Shown in pieces: positions 53,051 through 62,018 of a stretch of DNA of 64,000 bases. The DNA lies in the NCBI RefSeq assembly GCF_007954425.1, contig NZ_CP042345.1, forward strand, positions 124,001 through 188,000, written 5' to 3'. Under the pieces are notes generated by a model. The model did no database searches, was not told the origin of the DNA, and saw only the letters and a program-made list of their open reading frames with translations. The position numbers were made by a program, and so were the translations under genes. Source of the stretch: Novosphingobium ginsenosidimutans. GTDB taxonomy: Bacteria; Pseudomonadota; Alphaproteobacteria; Sphingomonadales; Sphingomonadaceae. Each line of letters starts with the position of its first letter. The first letter of the stretch is position 1.

Positions 53051-53539
53051 ATGGTATTGTCCCTTATCGCAGCGATCCTGGGGGCAAGCATGCTGCCGCC
53101 CGATCACCTTGCCATCGCGACCCGCGTTGCCGGCGCGGGGCTGCCGCAGTGCCGGATGTACCGCGCCGACGGCAGCGAAGGGCCCTGCCTGCCCAGCTTT
53201 GCCCTGACCGCCAGCGGCAGCATCAACGGCCACAGCCGCGCTGGCCACATCACCTTCACCCGCGGCGCGACCACCCGGCTGACTGCGGACGAGTTCGCCC
53301 TGCTGGCCGGGCACGAGATCGCCCACTGGTACCTGGGCCACGGCGAGAGCAGCCGCGAAGCCGAACTCGCCGCCGACCGGCTGGGCGCGCAGCTGGCCTG
53401 CCAGGCCGGCTATGACGTGACCAAGGGCGCGGCCGTGTTCCGGTTTGTCGGCAAGAGCCGGATCTATCCGGAACGGGCCGAGCGGGTGCGGACCGTGCTG
53501 GCGGTCGGCTGCGGCCAGGCGGCCGCGCCCGCCGCCTGA
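53051..53539 (+). CDS. M48-like zinc metallopeptidase domain protein
   Basis: The 162-residue protein has a short hydrophobic start (MVLSLIAAILGASML), the zincin motif HEIAH (H88, E89, H92) with WYLGHGE, and a downstream E-L-A-A-D (E105, D109) matching the third ligand region of M48 peptidases, then LGAQLACQAGYDVTKGAAVFRF. It is a small secreted or membrane-linked protease by inference. A second, broken copy of its C-terminal half is at 54499-54722 (70% or so identical by eye over about 60 residues). Confidence 0.8.
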   Translation: MVLSLIAAILGASMLPPDHLAIATRVAGAGLPQCRMYRADGSEGPCLPSFALTASGSINGHSRAGHITFTRGATTRLTADEFALLAGHEIAHWYLGHGESSREAELAADRLGAQLACQAGYDVTKGAAVFRFVGKSRIYPERAERVRTVLAVGCGQAAAPAA

Positions 53540-53696
53540 CCCCCCGGCCGCGCGCCACGGCGGCAGCGTTACGTTGGACTTGACACAGTTGACACTGCGT
53601 CCGCTTCTTCCAACAGGCTGTTTCCCGCAGAGTTCCGCCACTTTCGGCCTGTTTCACGGCCTGTGACCGCCCGGCGCGAAAAAAAACTCCGCGCGA

Positions 53697-54431
53697 CTAG
53701 CGCCCGGGCCGGCCGCGCCGCTGCGCCGGCGGGGCCGCATTGGCGGCGTACCAGCTTGCACCCAGGAAGTGCGCCTCGCCGCGCTGGGCGTCCTCTTCGT
53801 CCGCGAACGGCCAGCCCGGCCCCGGCACCGCCTCACCCTCTTCCCAGCCGAGCGAGGCCGCCTCGATCCGTTCGAGCAAGGCATCGAAATCGCCCCCGGC
53901 ATATTCGCGCGCCACCTGGTGGCGGCCGACGCGCCACGGGTTCTCCAGCACCCATTGCGCCAGCCGGTTATCATGGCGGCGCGTCGTGCCGACCAGCTCA
54001 CCGTGGTAGAAGTGCTGGATCTCCTCGCCATTGAGCGCGCGGTCCATCACCGCCTGGGCCAGCGCGTGCATCCCGCATTCCAGCGCGACTTCCCAGCCCA
54101 GCGCAAAGGGCTGCCCCTGCAGCCGATTGCGCAGGTTATAGGCCGCGGTCCGGCTCATCCCCACGGCCTTGGCCGCCGCCGCCACCGATTGCGTCGCCGC
54201 CAGCTCGCGCAGGAAAGCCACCATCTTGGCGCGGGTCCACTGGTTGTGGGGGGTGATGGATTGGGGCCCCGGCTCCCCCTCTCCTTCAGGGGCAGGGGCT
54301 AACGGCACTGCCGCGCCGTCACTCTCCCCTCCCGCTTGCGGCAGGGGCGCGAGACTTGAGCCGCCACCGGCGGCGCTAGTCGCAGCGGGGTGGGCAGCGG
54401 GCAGATCGGAAAGGGGCTGGTTGTCAGACAT
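53697..54431 (-). CDS. HTH-domain protein of unknown function, with repeat-derived insert
   Basis: The 244-residue protein has an N-terminal low-complexity stretch (residues about 15-60) that coincides with a copy of the CCCCTCCCGC repeat family. A helix-turn-helix of the terminase-small-subunit/resolvase kind follows (TRAKMVAFLRELAATQSVAAAAKAVGMSRTAAYNLRNRLQGQPF), then ALNGEEIQHFYHGELVGTTRRHDNRLAQWVLENPWRVG and an acidic tail. I know this arrangement as a conserved sphingomonad hypothetical protein; the role is unknown. ATG 54431 has GAGGTGA before it. It is flanked by the intact and the broken M48-like genes. Confidence 0.7.
   Translation of the reverse strand: MSDNQPLSDLPAAHPAATSAAGGGSSLAPLPQAGGESDGAAVPLAPAPEGEGEPGPQSITPHNQWTRAKMVAFLRELAATQSVAAAAKAVGMSRTAAYNLRNRLQGQPFALGWEVALECGMHALAQAVMDRALNGEEIQHFYHGELVGTTRRHDNRLAQWVLENPWRVGRHQVAREYAGGDFDALLERIEAASLGWEEGEAVPGPGWPFADEEDAQRGEAHFLGASWYAANAAPPAQRRGRPGR
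54273..54347. repeat. Degraded CCCCTCCCGC-family repeat inside a coding region
   Basis: CCCCTCTCCTTCAGGGGCAGGGG (54276 onwards) and CTCCCCTCCCGCTTGCGGCAGGGG (54323-54346) are imperfect copies of the hairpin repeats at 41892 and 62020. Here they fall within the N-terminal part of the HTH protein gene, in frame. Confidence 0.65.
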
Positions 54432-54498
54432 GGTTCACCTCGCAGTTGGCGTGAAAGGGAACCGGTTCAGTTATAGGATTTTTGGGGTGTAGGAAAAT

Positions 54499-54722
54499 GA
54501 TCGCTTGCCCACTGGTGCCTGGGCCACACGGGCGAAGGCGACGCCGCCACCCGCCGCGAGGCCGAACGCGCCACCGACCGCCTCGGCGCCCGGCTCGCCT
54601 GCCAGGCCGGCTATGACGTAGCCAAGGGCGCGGTGGTGTTCCGGTTTGTGGGCAAGAGCCGGGTCCATCCGGAGCGGGCGGTGCGGTTGAAGGCGGTGTT
54701 GGCGGTGGGGTGTGAGGATTAG
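54499..54722 (+). pseudogene. Truncated second copy of the M48-like gene
   Basis: The segment from about 54499 encodes, in frame from 54518, CLGHTGEGDAATRREAERAT then DRLGARLACQAGYDVAKGAV and VFRFVGKSRVHPERA to a stop at 54722. This parallels residues 94-157 of the gene at 53051. At the left end the homologous ATCGC/CCACTGG of HEIAHW is interrupted by two inserted T (TCGCTTGCCCACTGG), a frameshift, and nothing upstream matches. It is therefore a decayed 3' fragment left by duplication. The rest of 54723-54902 is the AT-rich leader of the next gene. Confidence 0.8.
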
Positions 54723-54902
54723 GGGAGTTGGCGCATTCTCGCGGCCCGACCCCTAACACGACATACCCACAACATACACACCGCGATATCTCGATCCAAG
54801 TTTAAGGCTTGGCAATATCTCCCTTTTGAGCATAGCTATATCATTGACGCCGCGAGTGCCAACTAGGGACTGGACGATAATTCGCGATCGGGAATCCAAC
54901 TA

Positions 54903-56282
54903 ATGCTGAAGAAACTTACGTTACGAAATTTCCGCGCGTTCCGGAATCAGACTTTTCATTTTGGAAAGTTTAATGTCTTCGTCGGTCCAAATAATTCCGG
55001 AAAATCAAGCGCCCTGAGCGCTTTAAACATGATCGCCCAAACAGTCCTAAATAACGATGTAAGTCAGAGTCCATTAATTCTAAATGGACCCTTTGATAGT
55101 CTTGGCACATACCTAGATTTAGTACATGGTGGTCGGTCTAACACGCCGATGGGATTCGATCTTAGCTTTTTTGAATTCGAGATTCGCATTGAGTTCAAGT
55201 ACAGAAGCCAGCGCCGTGAGATAGAAATAGTTAGATACGAACTTTATGAGAACGAAAGACAAGTTTTATTTTACTCATCTCGAAAAGACTCATTCGACTT
55301 CAGGCTTTTCGGCAAAGATGTTGATCGTCTGATCCAAGGAACGAGAAAAGTAAGACCAGCGTTTCGCAATCTTGCGCCCATCAATAGCTCTTACTCACTG
55401 CAGATGATGAGACGCTTTCGTGAGGAAGATGTACCAGAGAGTGTCCTCGGACTCTTGCGGCGCGCAGATCGCGCGATCACGCAAGCCCGAATAAGGTTGC
55501 GCCGATCTTTTAGTAGCTTCGATTCGCTTAGTCCGATCCGGGAAAAGCCTGAACGAACATATCTCTATTCAGGCGAACGAGCAGAACGCATAGGCACTAC
55601 TGGCGCAAATACCGCCCTCCTTTTAGCCAACGACACCTCAAAGCGAGGTGGCGAAAGCAAAGGGATTGAGGAGTACATCTCAAAATGGTTTCAATTGACT
55701 GGAATTGCCAACGGTATCCGAATTGACAGTATTAGCCCAAGGCATTTTGAACTTGTTCTCGTTGATTTTGACAATACCAAACACAATTTATCAGATGTTG
55801 GATTCGGTTGCAGCCAAGTTTTACCGGTCCTTGCCAGCGCACTCAACATATATTCGATTCAGGTAGCTCCAGATAGGGGAAACCCAATATTACTAGTGCA
55901 AGAACCGGAAATCCATCTGCACCCCAACGCGCAAGCTTCACTAGGCAGTTTTTTTGCTGGCGTTGTGCCGGACCAAGGACAGTTATTTATCGAAACGCAT
56001 AGTGATAATCTAATACTAAGATTAGCACGCCACGTTGCCGATGGAACAATTGATGAAAACGAAATGCGAATATTTTATGTTCATCGTCAGAATTCGGAAT
56101 CATTAGTGCACGATATCGAGATCCAGGAAGATGGAACTTTCAGTCAAGAATGGCCAGGCGGTTTCTTCCCGCAACGTCAATCAGAAAGTCTGGCGCTCGC
56201 CCAACAGAGTTCACGGGCCAAGGATAACTCGCGACGCGAAATTCAGCTGATCTTTGAATATGCCGAAAGGGCGCGGCGATGA
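54903..56282 (+). CDS. AAA ATPase (SMC/ABC-like, DUF3696 type) of a two-gene module
   Basis: The 459-residue ATPase has Walker A GPNNSGKS (residues 28-35), a long central insert (about 60-215), the block RTYLYSGERAERIGTTGANTA (219-238), a signature-like LSDVGFGCSQVLPVL (296-310), Walker B QEPEIHLHP (333-341) and a switch THSDNLILRL (365-374). This is the AAA15/AAA21-type arrangement used by OLD-like, PARIS and Septu-type defence ATPases; no TOPRIM nuclease domain is fused. Base composition is far more AT-rich than all flanking genes, so it is horizontally acquired. The downstream PIN-like gene overlaps by ATGA. Defence or toxin control is the likely role, by inference. Confidence 0.85.
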   Translation: MLKKLTLRNFRAFRNQTFHFGKFNVFVGPNNSGKSSALSALNMIAQTVLNNDVSQSPLILNGPFDSLGTYLDLVHGGRSNTPMGFDLSFFEFEIRIEFKYRSQRREIEIVRYELYENERQVLFYSSRKDSFDFRLFGKDVDRLIQGTRKVRPAFRNLAPINSSYSLQMMRRFREEDVPESVLGLLRRADRAITQARIRLRRSFSSFDSLSPIREKPERTYLYSGERAERIGTTGANTALLLANDTSKRGGESKGIEEYISKWFQLTGIANGIRIDSISPRHFELVLVDFDNTKHNLSDVGFGCSQVLPVLASALNIYSIQVAPDRGNPILLVQEPEIHLHPNAQASLGSFFAGVVPDQGQLFIETHSDNLILRLARHVADGTIDENEMRIFYVHRQNSESLVHDIEIQEDGTFSQEWPGGFFPQRQSESLALAQQSSRAKDNSRREIQLIFEYAERARR

Positions 56283-56767
56283 CCCCACATGCTGTGGATG
56301 CGAATGCTATTCACCAATTTCAAGAAGAGCGGGTAAATGGGTCACCCGGTATCGGCCACACATGCATAGAAGCGATCTTGTCTAACGCCTGCATCGCTTT
56401 AGACGAAGAAGGACATTGCCTTCAAGAGTGGCTACAGTGTGCGGGTGGAAAATTTCCGTTCGCATTAGGCGATTGGGTTGCAGATCAGGCGGTTCATGGA
56501 AAGATTAAATACTACGAGCTTTCTTCGAACTCCATTCGCAAACACCTTAACAGTCTTGGCATTCCTACGAGTGATCATAAATGGATTAGGCTCGCAATTG
56601 GATCAAAGGGATTTGTAATTGTGACGAATGACATTGATTTTTTTGATCCATCTAAGAAGAATGCAACAGCAAAAGTGAAAGACAAGATAAAGGCGAGTGG
56701 CGGGCCATGTAGCAAGATGCTTTCAAAATGTTACGGGATAACAGTGCGTTGGACGGCCAGTTTCTAG
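56279..56767 (+). CDS. PIN-like nuclease candidate coupled to the AAA ATPase
   Basis: The 162-residue protein starts with the PIN-like strand HAVDANAIHQF (D7). It has an acidic helix region around E31 and D42-E44, and a C-terminal PIN pattern SDHKWIRLAIGSKGFVIVTNDIDFFD with D99, N117, D118 and D120. These place acidic residues as in the metal-dependent PIN fold, although overall similarity to VapC is low. The ATG overlaps the ATPase stop (ATGA), so the two are made together. It is likely the effector of the module, probably cutting RNA or DNA when the ATPase senses a trigger. AT-rich like its partner. Confidence 0.72.
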   Translation: MTPHAVDANAIHQFQEERVNGSPGIGHTCIEAILSNACIALDEEGHCLQEWLQCAGGKFPFALGDWVADQAVHGKIKYYELSSNSIRKHLNSLGIPTSDHKWIRLAIGSKGFVIVTNDIDFFDPSKKNATAKVKDKIKASGGPCSKMLSKCYGITVRWTASF

Positions 56768-56830
56768 TGTCCTCCTCGGCAAAAGGATCAAATCCCGCCC
56801 TGTAAAGCTCCGCTCCACAAACACCCCTGC

Positions 56831-56856
56831 TCCGGGGTACCCTCAGCCACCCCGGA
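56831..56856. terminator. Hairpin between the island and uvrA
   Basis: TCCGGGGT-N10-ACCCCGGA is a perfect 8-bp stem between the convergent PIN-like gene and uvrA. No T run follows on either side, so its strength as a terminator is uncertain. It also marks the return from AT-rich to GC-rich DNA. Confidence 0.5.
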
Positions 56857-56878
56857 ACAAGTCCGAGCCAGTCTACCC

Positions 56879-59770
56879 TTACCGGTCAAGCAACGGCGCG
56901 AGGTACTTGGCGGTATAGGACCGCTTGGCCTTGACGACCTCTTCAGGTGTACCTTCGGCAATGATCTCCCCACCGCGCACGCCGCCTTCTGGCCCCAGGT
57001 CGATGATCCAGTCCGCCGTCTTGATCACATCGAGATTGTGTTCGATCACCACGACCGAATTGCCCTGGTCCACTAGCCGGTGCAGCACCTCCAGCAGTTT
57101 GCGGACGTCCTCGAAATGCAGTCCCGTGGTCGGTTCATCGAGGATGTAGAGCGTCTGCCCGGTTGACCGCCGGCTGAGTTCCTTGGCGAGTTTGACGCGC
57201 TGCGCTTCCCCGCCCGAGAGGGTCGTGGCCTGCTGGCCGACCTTGACGTAGCCCAGCCCCACCTCGTTCAGCATGTGCATCTTGTCGCGGATCGGGGGGA
57301 CGGCCTTGAAGAACTCTTCCGCGTCCTCGATCGTCATGTCGAGCACGTCGGCGATCGAGTGGCCCTTGAACTTTACCTCCAGCGTTTCGCGGTTGTAGCG
57401 CTTGCCGCCGCATTCCTCGCAGGTGACGTAAACGTCAGGGAGGAAGTGCATCTCGATCTTGATCAGGCCGTCGCCCTGGCACTTCTCGCACCGCCCGCCC
57501 TTGACGTTGAAGCTGAACCGCCCGGCCTTGTAGCCGCGCGCGCCAGATTCCGGCAGGCCGGCGAACCAGTCCCGGATCTGGGTGAAGGCGCCGGTATAGG
57601 TGGCAGGGTTGCTGCGCGGGGTGCGGCCGATCGGGCTTTGATCGATCTCGATCACCTTGTCGCACAGTTCAAGGCCGGTGACCTTGTCATGCGGGCCGGC
57701 GATGACCCGCGCGCCGTTGAGCGTGCGGGCGGCGGCGGCATAGAGCGTGTCGAGCGTGAGGCTGCTCTTGCCGCTGCCCGAAACGCCGGTGACGCAGGTG
57801 AAGGTGCCGAGCGGGATCGCCGCCGTGACGCCGCGCAGGTTGTTGGCGCGGGCGTTGTGGACCGTCAGCTTGTGGCCGTTGCCCTTGCGGCGGGCCTTGG
57901 GCACCTCGATCTTGCGGGCGCCGGACAGGTACTGGCCGGTCAGGCTGTCCTTGGCTTTGAGGATATCCTTTAGCGTCCCCTGGGCGACGATCTCGCCCCC
58001 GTGGACCCCGGCGCCGGGGCCCAGATCAACCACGTGATCGGCGGCGCGGATCGCATCCTCGTCATGCTCCACCACGATCACCGTATTGCCCAGGTCGCGC
58101 AGCCGCTTGAGCGTGGCGAGCAGCATGTCGTTATCGCGCTGGTGGAGGCCGATCGACGGTTCATCCAGCACGTAGAGCACGCCCGAAAGGCCCGAGCCGA
58201 TCTGGCTGGCGAGGCGGATGCGCTGGCTCTCCCCGCCCGAGAGCGTGCCCGAAGTGCGATCGAGGTTGAGGTAATCGAGCCCGACGTTGTTGAGGAAGCC
58301 CAGCCGCTCGTTGATCTCTTTCAGGATGGCGCGGGCGATCTGGCTCTGCTGGCTGGTCAGCTGGCTGTCGAGCCCGCTGAACCATGCCACCGCATCGGCG
58401 ACCGAGAGCCGGGTGATCGAGGAGATGTCCGCCCCGCCCACCTTGACGCTAAGCGCCTCGGGCTTGAGCCGCTTGCCCTCGCAAACCTCGCACGGCTGCG
58501 CGGTCTGGAACTTGCCCAGCTCCTCGCGCATCCAGGCGCTTTCGGTCTGCAGCATGCGGCGGTTGAGGTTGCCGATCACGCCCTCGAACGGCTTCTTGAC
58601 CGTGTAGCTCTTTTTCCCGTCGATGAAGGTGAGGTTGACCGGCCGGCCGGCGGTGCCGTGGAGGATGACGATCCGCACCTCGACCGGCAGCTCCTGCCAT
58701 GGCGTATCGAGGCTGAAGCCGAACTCGGCCGCCAGGCTGGCCAGCACCTGCATGTAATAGGGCGACGGCGGGTTGCTCTTCGCCCAGGGCACGACCGCAC
58801 CCTGCTTGAGGGAGAGCGCCTCATTCGGGACGACCAGCTGCGGATCGAACAGCAGCTTTTCGCCCAGGCCATCGCAGGCCGGGCAGGCGCCCATCGGCGC
58901 GTTGAAGCTGAACAGCCTGGGTTCCAGGCTTTCGATGGTGAAGCCGGAGACCGGGCAGGCGAACTTTTCGGAGAAGACGATGCGGTTGTCGGGCAGGCCG
59001 GCGCCCTTCATCGCGCCGCCCTTCTCCCCCTCATGCCCGGGAACATTGCCGTCGGCGAGGTCGATATAGGCGAGGCCATCGGCGAGCTTCAGCGCCTGTT
59101 CGAAGCTGTCCGCCAGGCGGGTCTCGATCCCTTCGCGCACCGCGATGCGATCGACCACGACCTCGATGTCATGCTTGTACTTCTTGTCGAGCGCGGGGGC
59201 GTCTTCGATCCCGTAGAATTCGCCGTCGATCCGCACGCGGGTGAAGCCGGCCTTCTGCCATTCGGCCAGCTCCTTGCGGTATTCGCCCTTGCGGCCGCGC
59301 ACCACCGGGGCAAGCAGATAGGCACGCGTCCCCTCGGGCAGGGCCATGACCCGGTCAACCATCTGGCTGACCGTCTGCGCGCTGATCGGCTCACCCGTGG
59401 CGGGGCTATAGGGCACGCCGGTGCGGGCCCAGAGCAGGCGCATGTAGTCATAGATCTCGGTCACCGTCGCCACGGTCGAGCGCGGGTTGCGGCTGGTGGT
59501 CTTCTGCTCGATCGAGATCGCCGGGCTGAGGCCGTCGATATGCTCGACATCGGGCTTCTGCATCAACTCGAGGAACTGGCGCGCATAGGCCGAGAGACTC
59601 TCGACATAACGCCGCTGACCCTCGGCATAGATCGTGTCGAACGCCAGGCTCGACTTGCCGGAGCCGGAGAGGCCGGTGATCACGATCAGGCTGTCGCGCG
59701 GCAGCTCGACATCGAAGCCTTTGAGATTGTGCTCGCGCGCTCCGCGCACGACGATTTTACTGAGCGACAT
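56879..59770 (-). CDS. uvrA: Excinuclease ABC subunit A
   Basis: The 963-residue protein has two ABC ATPase units: Walker [37 protein letters not shown] near the start and [17 protein letters not shown] in the second half, with two [21 protein letters not shown] signatures and [12 protein letters not shown]. Zinc-binding CxxC pairs are seen (ACPACDGLG, and CEKCQGDG with [10 protein letters not shown]). UvrA recognises damaged DNA in nucleotide excision repair. ATG 59770 ([16 protein letters not shown]) is chosen by family length; the open frame continues upstream without support. A LexA box lies ten bases before the start. Confidence 0.97.
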   Translation of the reverse strand: MSLSKIVVRGAREHNLKGFDVELPRDSLIVITGLSGSGKSSLAFDTIYAEGQRRYVESLSAYARQFLELMQKPDVEHIDGLSPAISIEQKTTSRNPRSTVATVTEIYDYMRLLWARTGVPYSPATGEPISAQTVSQMVDRVMALPEGTRAYLLAPVVRGRKGEYRKELAEWQKAGFTRVRIDGEFYGIEDAPALDKKYKHDIEVVVDRIAVREGIETRLADSFEQALKLADGLAYIDLADGNVPGHEGEKGGAMKGAGLPDNRIVFSEKFACPVSGFTIESLEPRLFSFNAPMGACPACDGLGEKLLFDPQLVVPNEALSLKQGAVVPWAKSNPPSPYYMQVLASLAAEFGFSLDTPWQELPVEVRIVILHGTAGRPVNLTFIDGKKSYTVKKPFEGVIGNLNRRMLQTESAWMREELGKFQTAQPCEVCEGKRLKPEALSVKVGGADISSITRLSVADAVAWFSGLDSQLTSQQSQIARAILKEINERLGFLNNVGLDYLNLDRTSGTLSGGESQRIRLASQIGSGLSGVLYVLDEPSIGLHQRDNDMLLATLKRLRDLGNTVIVVEHDEDAIRAADHVVDLGPGAGVHGGEIVAQGTLKDILKAKDSLTGQYLSGARKIEVPKARRKGNGHKLTVHNARANNLRGVTAAIPLGTFTCVTGVSGSGKSSLTLDTLYAAAARTLNGARVIAGPHDKVTGLELCDKVIEIDQSPIGRTPRSNPATYTGAFTQIRDWFAGLPESGARGYKAGRFSFNVKGGRCEKCQGDGLIKIEMHFLPDVYVTCEECGGKRYNRETLEVKFKGHSIADVLDMTIEDAEEFFKAVPPIRDKMHMLNEVGLGYVKVGQQATTLSGGEAQRVKLAKELSRRSTGQTLYILDEPTTGLHFEDVRKLLEVLHRLVDQGNSVVVIEHNLDVIKTADWIIDLGPEGGVRGGEIIAEGTPEEVVKAKRSYTAKYLAPLLDR

Positions 59771-59779
59771 GGCGCCGCT

Positions 59780-59794
59780 GTTCCAGATTTGTTC
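59780..59794. promoter_or_regulatory. LexA (SOS) box for uvrA
   Basis: GTTC-CAGATTT-GTTC matches the alphaproteobacterial LexA recognition sequence GTTC-N7-GTTC exactly and lies 10-24 bases before the uvrA ATG. Position and motif together support SOS induction of uvrA. Confidence 0.85.
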
Positions 59795-59957
59795 GATTCC
59801 CGCAAGGGGGCCGCAATACGGTGTCCTCTGCGCGCTACCGTACCGTTGGCCCGCTTCGTTCCTGCGACCAGCCGCGCCCCGTTTACCGCAATTCGGATTG
59901 TTTCCGTTAACCTCTTGGCGGCACAAACGGATCAGGTCCAAGGGAGGGTCGCAACCT

Positions 59958-60314
59958 ATGAAAGCTCGTCTGATCGCTGGCGCAGTGGCGCTGTCCGTCG
60001 TCGCCGTATCGGCCCCGGGCCGGGCAGACGATCCCAAGGACCCCCTGCTCAGCCGCAGCGCCGCGGCGCGGGCCAAGGACAAGGCGATCATCCGCCAGCT
60101 CAACATCAATGAGATGCAGCGGGTTCGCGCGCAGGAGGCGCAGCAGGCGCAGGGCTGGCAGGCCTACCGCGAACAACCCGCTCGCCAGGCCGAATACCGG
60201 GCCGCCCTGGCCGACCACGCCCGCGAACGCGCCGCCTACGAAAAGAAGATGGCCGCCTGGCGCGAAGCGGTGCGCCGCTGCCGCGCGGGCGAATACAGCT
60301 ATTGCGACAACTGA
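59958..60314 (+). CDS. Small exported charged protein of unknown function
   Basis: The 118-residue protein has a signal peptide ([23 protein letters not shown], cleavage after RA) and a mature helical, charged region rich in Ala, Arg and Gln ([51 protein letters not shown]) ending GEYSYCDN with two cysteines. It starts after AGGGAGGG. It is convergent with btuD and divergent from uvrA, with 187 bases between; apart from the LexA box I see no other feature there. Sequence similar to 'hypothetical periplasmic' proteins in sphingomonads; no function known to me. Confidence 0.75.
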   Translation: MKARLIAGAVALSVVAVSAPGRADDPKDPLLSRSAAARAKDKAIIRQLNINEMQRVRAQEAQQAQGWQAYREQPARQAEYRAALADHARERAAYEKKMAAWREAVRRCRAGEYSYCDN

Positions 60315-60321
60315 GCGCGGA

Positions 60322-61053
60322 TCACACCGCCAGCGCCCGCGCGCCCGGCTCACCCAGCCAGCGCGCCGGAACGTTCCAGACCTTTGCGATCACCGGTTCG
60401 GCCAGCGCCAGGTCGGGCGGGCCATCAGCGGCCAGCGCGCCCTGTTCCAGCACCACCACCCGGTCGGCATGGTTCATTGCCAGGGCCAGGTCGTGCAGCA
60501 CCAGCACCACCCCCATGCCCCGCGCGGCACAGGCGCGCAGGTGGCCCAGCAGGGCCAGCTGATGCGCGAGGTCAAGATTGGCGAGCGGCTCATCCGCCAG
60601 CAGCCAGCGCGGCGTGCCGGCCAGAACCCGGGCGAGCAGCGCGCGGGCGCGTTCGCCGCCAGACAGCTGCGAGATCGGGCGGTGCGCGAAGGCTGGCAGA
60701 TCGAGCGCGTCGAGCGCGGCATCAATGGCGGCGGAGTCCTCAGCCGCGCTTGAGCGCCAGGGCAGGCGGCCAAGGCTGGCCAGGGTCTGGACCGAAACGT
60801 CCCAGGCCACCTCGGGCGTCTGCGGCAGATAACCGAGCGCGCGGGCGCGAGCTTCGGGGTGCATGGCGGCAAGCGGCGCATCATCAAGCGTCACCGCGCC
60901 CTTCGTGGGCGCGAGCAGTCCCGCAAGGCAGGACAGCAGGCTCGATTTGCCTGCGCCGTTGGGGCCACAAATTGCCGTGACCTCGCCCGCCCGCAGGTTC
61001 AGCGAGACCCCGCGCAGGCGGCCGGGGAGGACAAGGGCTTCGGCCGCCAGCAT
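60322..61053 (-). CDS. btuD: ABC transporter ATP-binding protein, vitamin B12 type
   Basis: The 243-residue ATPase has Walker A GPNGAGKSSLL (about residues 31-41), the signature LSGGERARALLARVLAG and Walker B WLLADEPLANLDLAHQ, with the switch LHDLALAMNHADRV. It pairs with the FecCD/BtuC-type permease. ATG 61053 overlaps the permease stop (TGATG). The order receptor-binding protein-permease-ATPase and the type of binding protein favour cobalamin over iron-siderophore uptake, but this is inference. Confidence 0.88.
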   Translation of the reverse strand: MLAAEALVLPGRLRGVSLNLRAGEVTAICGPNGAGKSSLLSCLAGLLAPTKGAVTLDDAPLAAMHPEARARALGYLPQTPEVAWDVSVQTLASLGRLPWRSSAAEDSAAIDAALDALDLPAFAHRPISQLSGGERARALLARVLAGTPRWLLADEPLANLDLAHQLALLGHLRACAARGMGVVLVLHDLALAMNHADRVVVLEQGALAADGPPDLALAEPVIAKVWNVPARWLGEPGARALAV

Positions 61054-62018
61054 CACACCAGCTCCCGCCGCAAGCGCAGCAGCAGGTTGAGGAAGAAGGG
61101 CGCGCCCAGCAGGCTGAGTGCGATCCCCAGCCGCAACTCTCCGCCCGCCAGTGGGAGGATCCGGCAGAGGCAGTCGGCGACCAGCACCAGCAATGCACCC
61201 GCCAGTGCCGAGGGCAGGATCAGGTGGCTTGGCCGGCCATCGGTGAAGCGGCGGACGAAGTGCGGCACCATCAGCCCGACAAAGCCGATGATCCCGGCTA
61301 CCGCCACCCCGCCGCCCACGGTCAGGCCCACGCCCAGCACCAGCAGCACTTGCAGGCGGCGCGGGTCCATTCCGAGCGAACGGGCCGCGGCTTCGCCCAG
61401 CGTGAGGGCATCGAGCCCGCGGCCCGCCGCCTGCAGCACACCGATCCCGGCCAGCGTCAGCGGCGCGGCAATCCAGACCTCGCGCCAGGAACGGTCAGTC
61501 AGCGCGCCCATCAGCCAGGTCACGATCTCGCTCATCGCAAAGGGCGTAGGCGACAGGCTGATCGCCAGGCTCATCAGCGCGCCGGCCAGGCTGGCGATCA
61601 TCATGCCGGCCAGCGTGAACAGCACGACCCCGCCCTGTCTCCCGGCGATCAGGGTGAGGAGGAACATCGCCCCCGCCGCCCCGATCAGCGCGAAGGCGGG
61701 CAAGGCCCAGCCGGTGCTGGCCCAACCGGTCCAGAAGCTCAGCACCGCGCCCAGCGCCGCGCCGGGGGCAATGCCGAACAGCCCCGGATCGGCCAGCGGG
61801 TTGCGCAGGTAGCCCTGCATCGCCGCGCCGCTGGCGCCGAGGCCTGCGCCGATCAGCACCGCCAGCAGCGCACGCGGCAGGCGCAGTTCGGCCAGGATCA
61901 GGCTGGCCTCCGGGCCGAGCGGCGCGGTCGGATCGATCCAGACCCGGCCCGCCAGCAGCGAGAGCGGCAAGACCAGCGCCAGCGCGGCCAGCAGCAAGGT
62001 GATGGGGCGGGTCATCAT
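61053..62018 (-). CDS. btuC: BtuC/FecCD-family permease
   Basis: The 321-residue permease has about ten membrane helices and the FecCD signatures RLPRALLAVLIGAGLGASGAAMQGYLRNPLADPGLFGIAPGAALGA and GGGVAVAGIIGFVGLMVPHFVRRFTDG, including the EAA-like coupling helix. It forms the homodimeric channel with btuD. ATG 62018 overlaps the btuF stop (ATGATGA). It is the third gene of the operon. Confidence 0.9.
   Translation of the reverse strand: MMTRPITLLLAALALVLPLSLLAGRVWIDPTAPLGPEASLILAELRLPRALLAVLIGAGLGASGAAMQGYLRNPLADPGLFGIAPGAALGAVLSFWTGWASTGWALPAFALIGAAGAMFLLTLIAGRQGGVVLFTLAGMMIASLAGALMSLAISLSPTPFAMSEIVTWLMGALTDRSWREVWIAAPLTLAGIGVLQAAGRGLDALTLGEAAARSLGMDPRRLQVLLVLGVGLTVGGGVAVAGIIGFVGLMVPHFVRRFTDGRPSHLILPSALAGALLVLVADCLCRILPLAGGELRLGIALSLLGAPFFLNLLLRLRRELV

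Noticed and set aside
53580..53597. Tandem TTGACACAG/TTGACACTG repeat
   Set aside because: The spacing is 9 bp, not the 11 bp of the Pho-like boxes, and it lies between two gene ends rather than before a start codon.
54723..54902. Attachment sites or direct repeats bounding the AT-rich island
   Set aside because: By eye I could not find a shared direct repeat between this side and 56768-56878, and there is no integrase or tRNA gene at either edge.
58001..60112. Long plus-strand open frame opposite uvrA
   Set aside because: It mirrors uvrA codons and shows no motif or start signal. The same applies to the frame at 14899-16785 opposite glmS.
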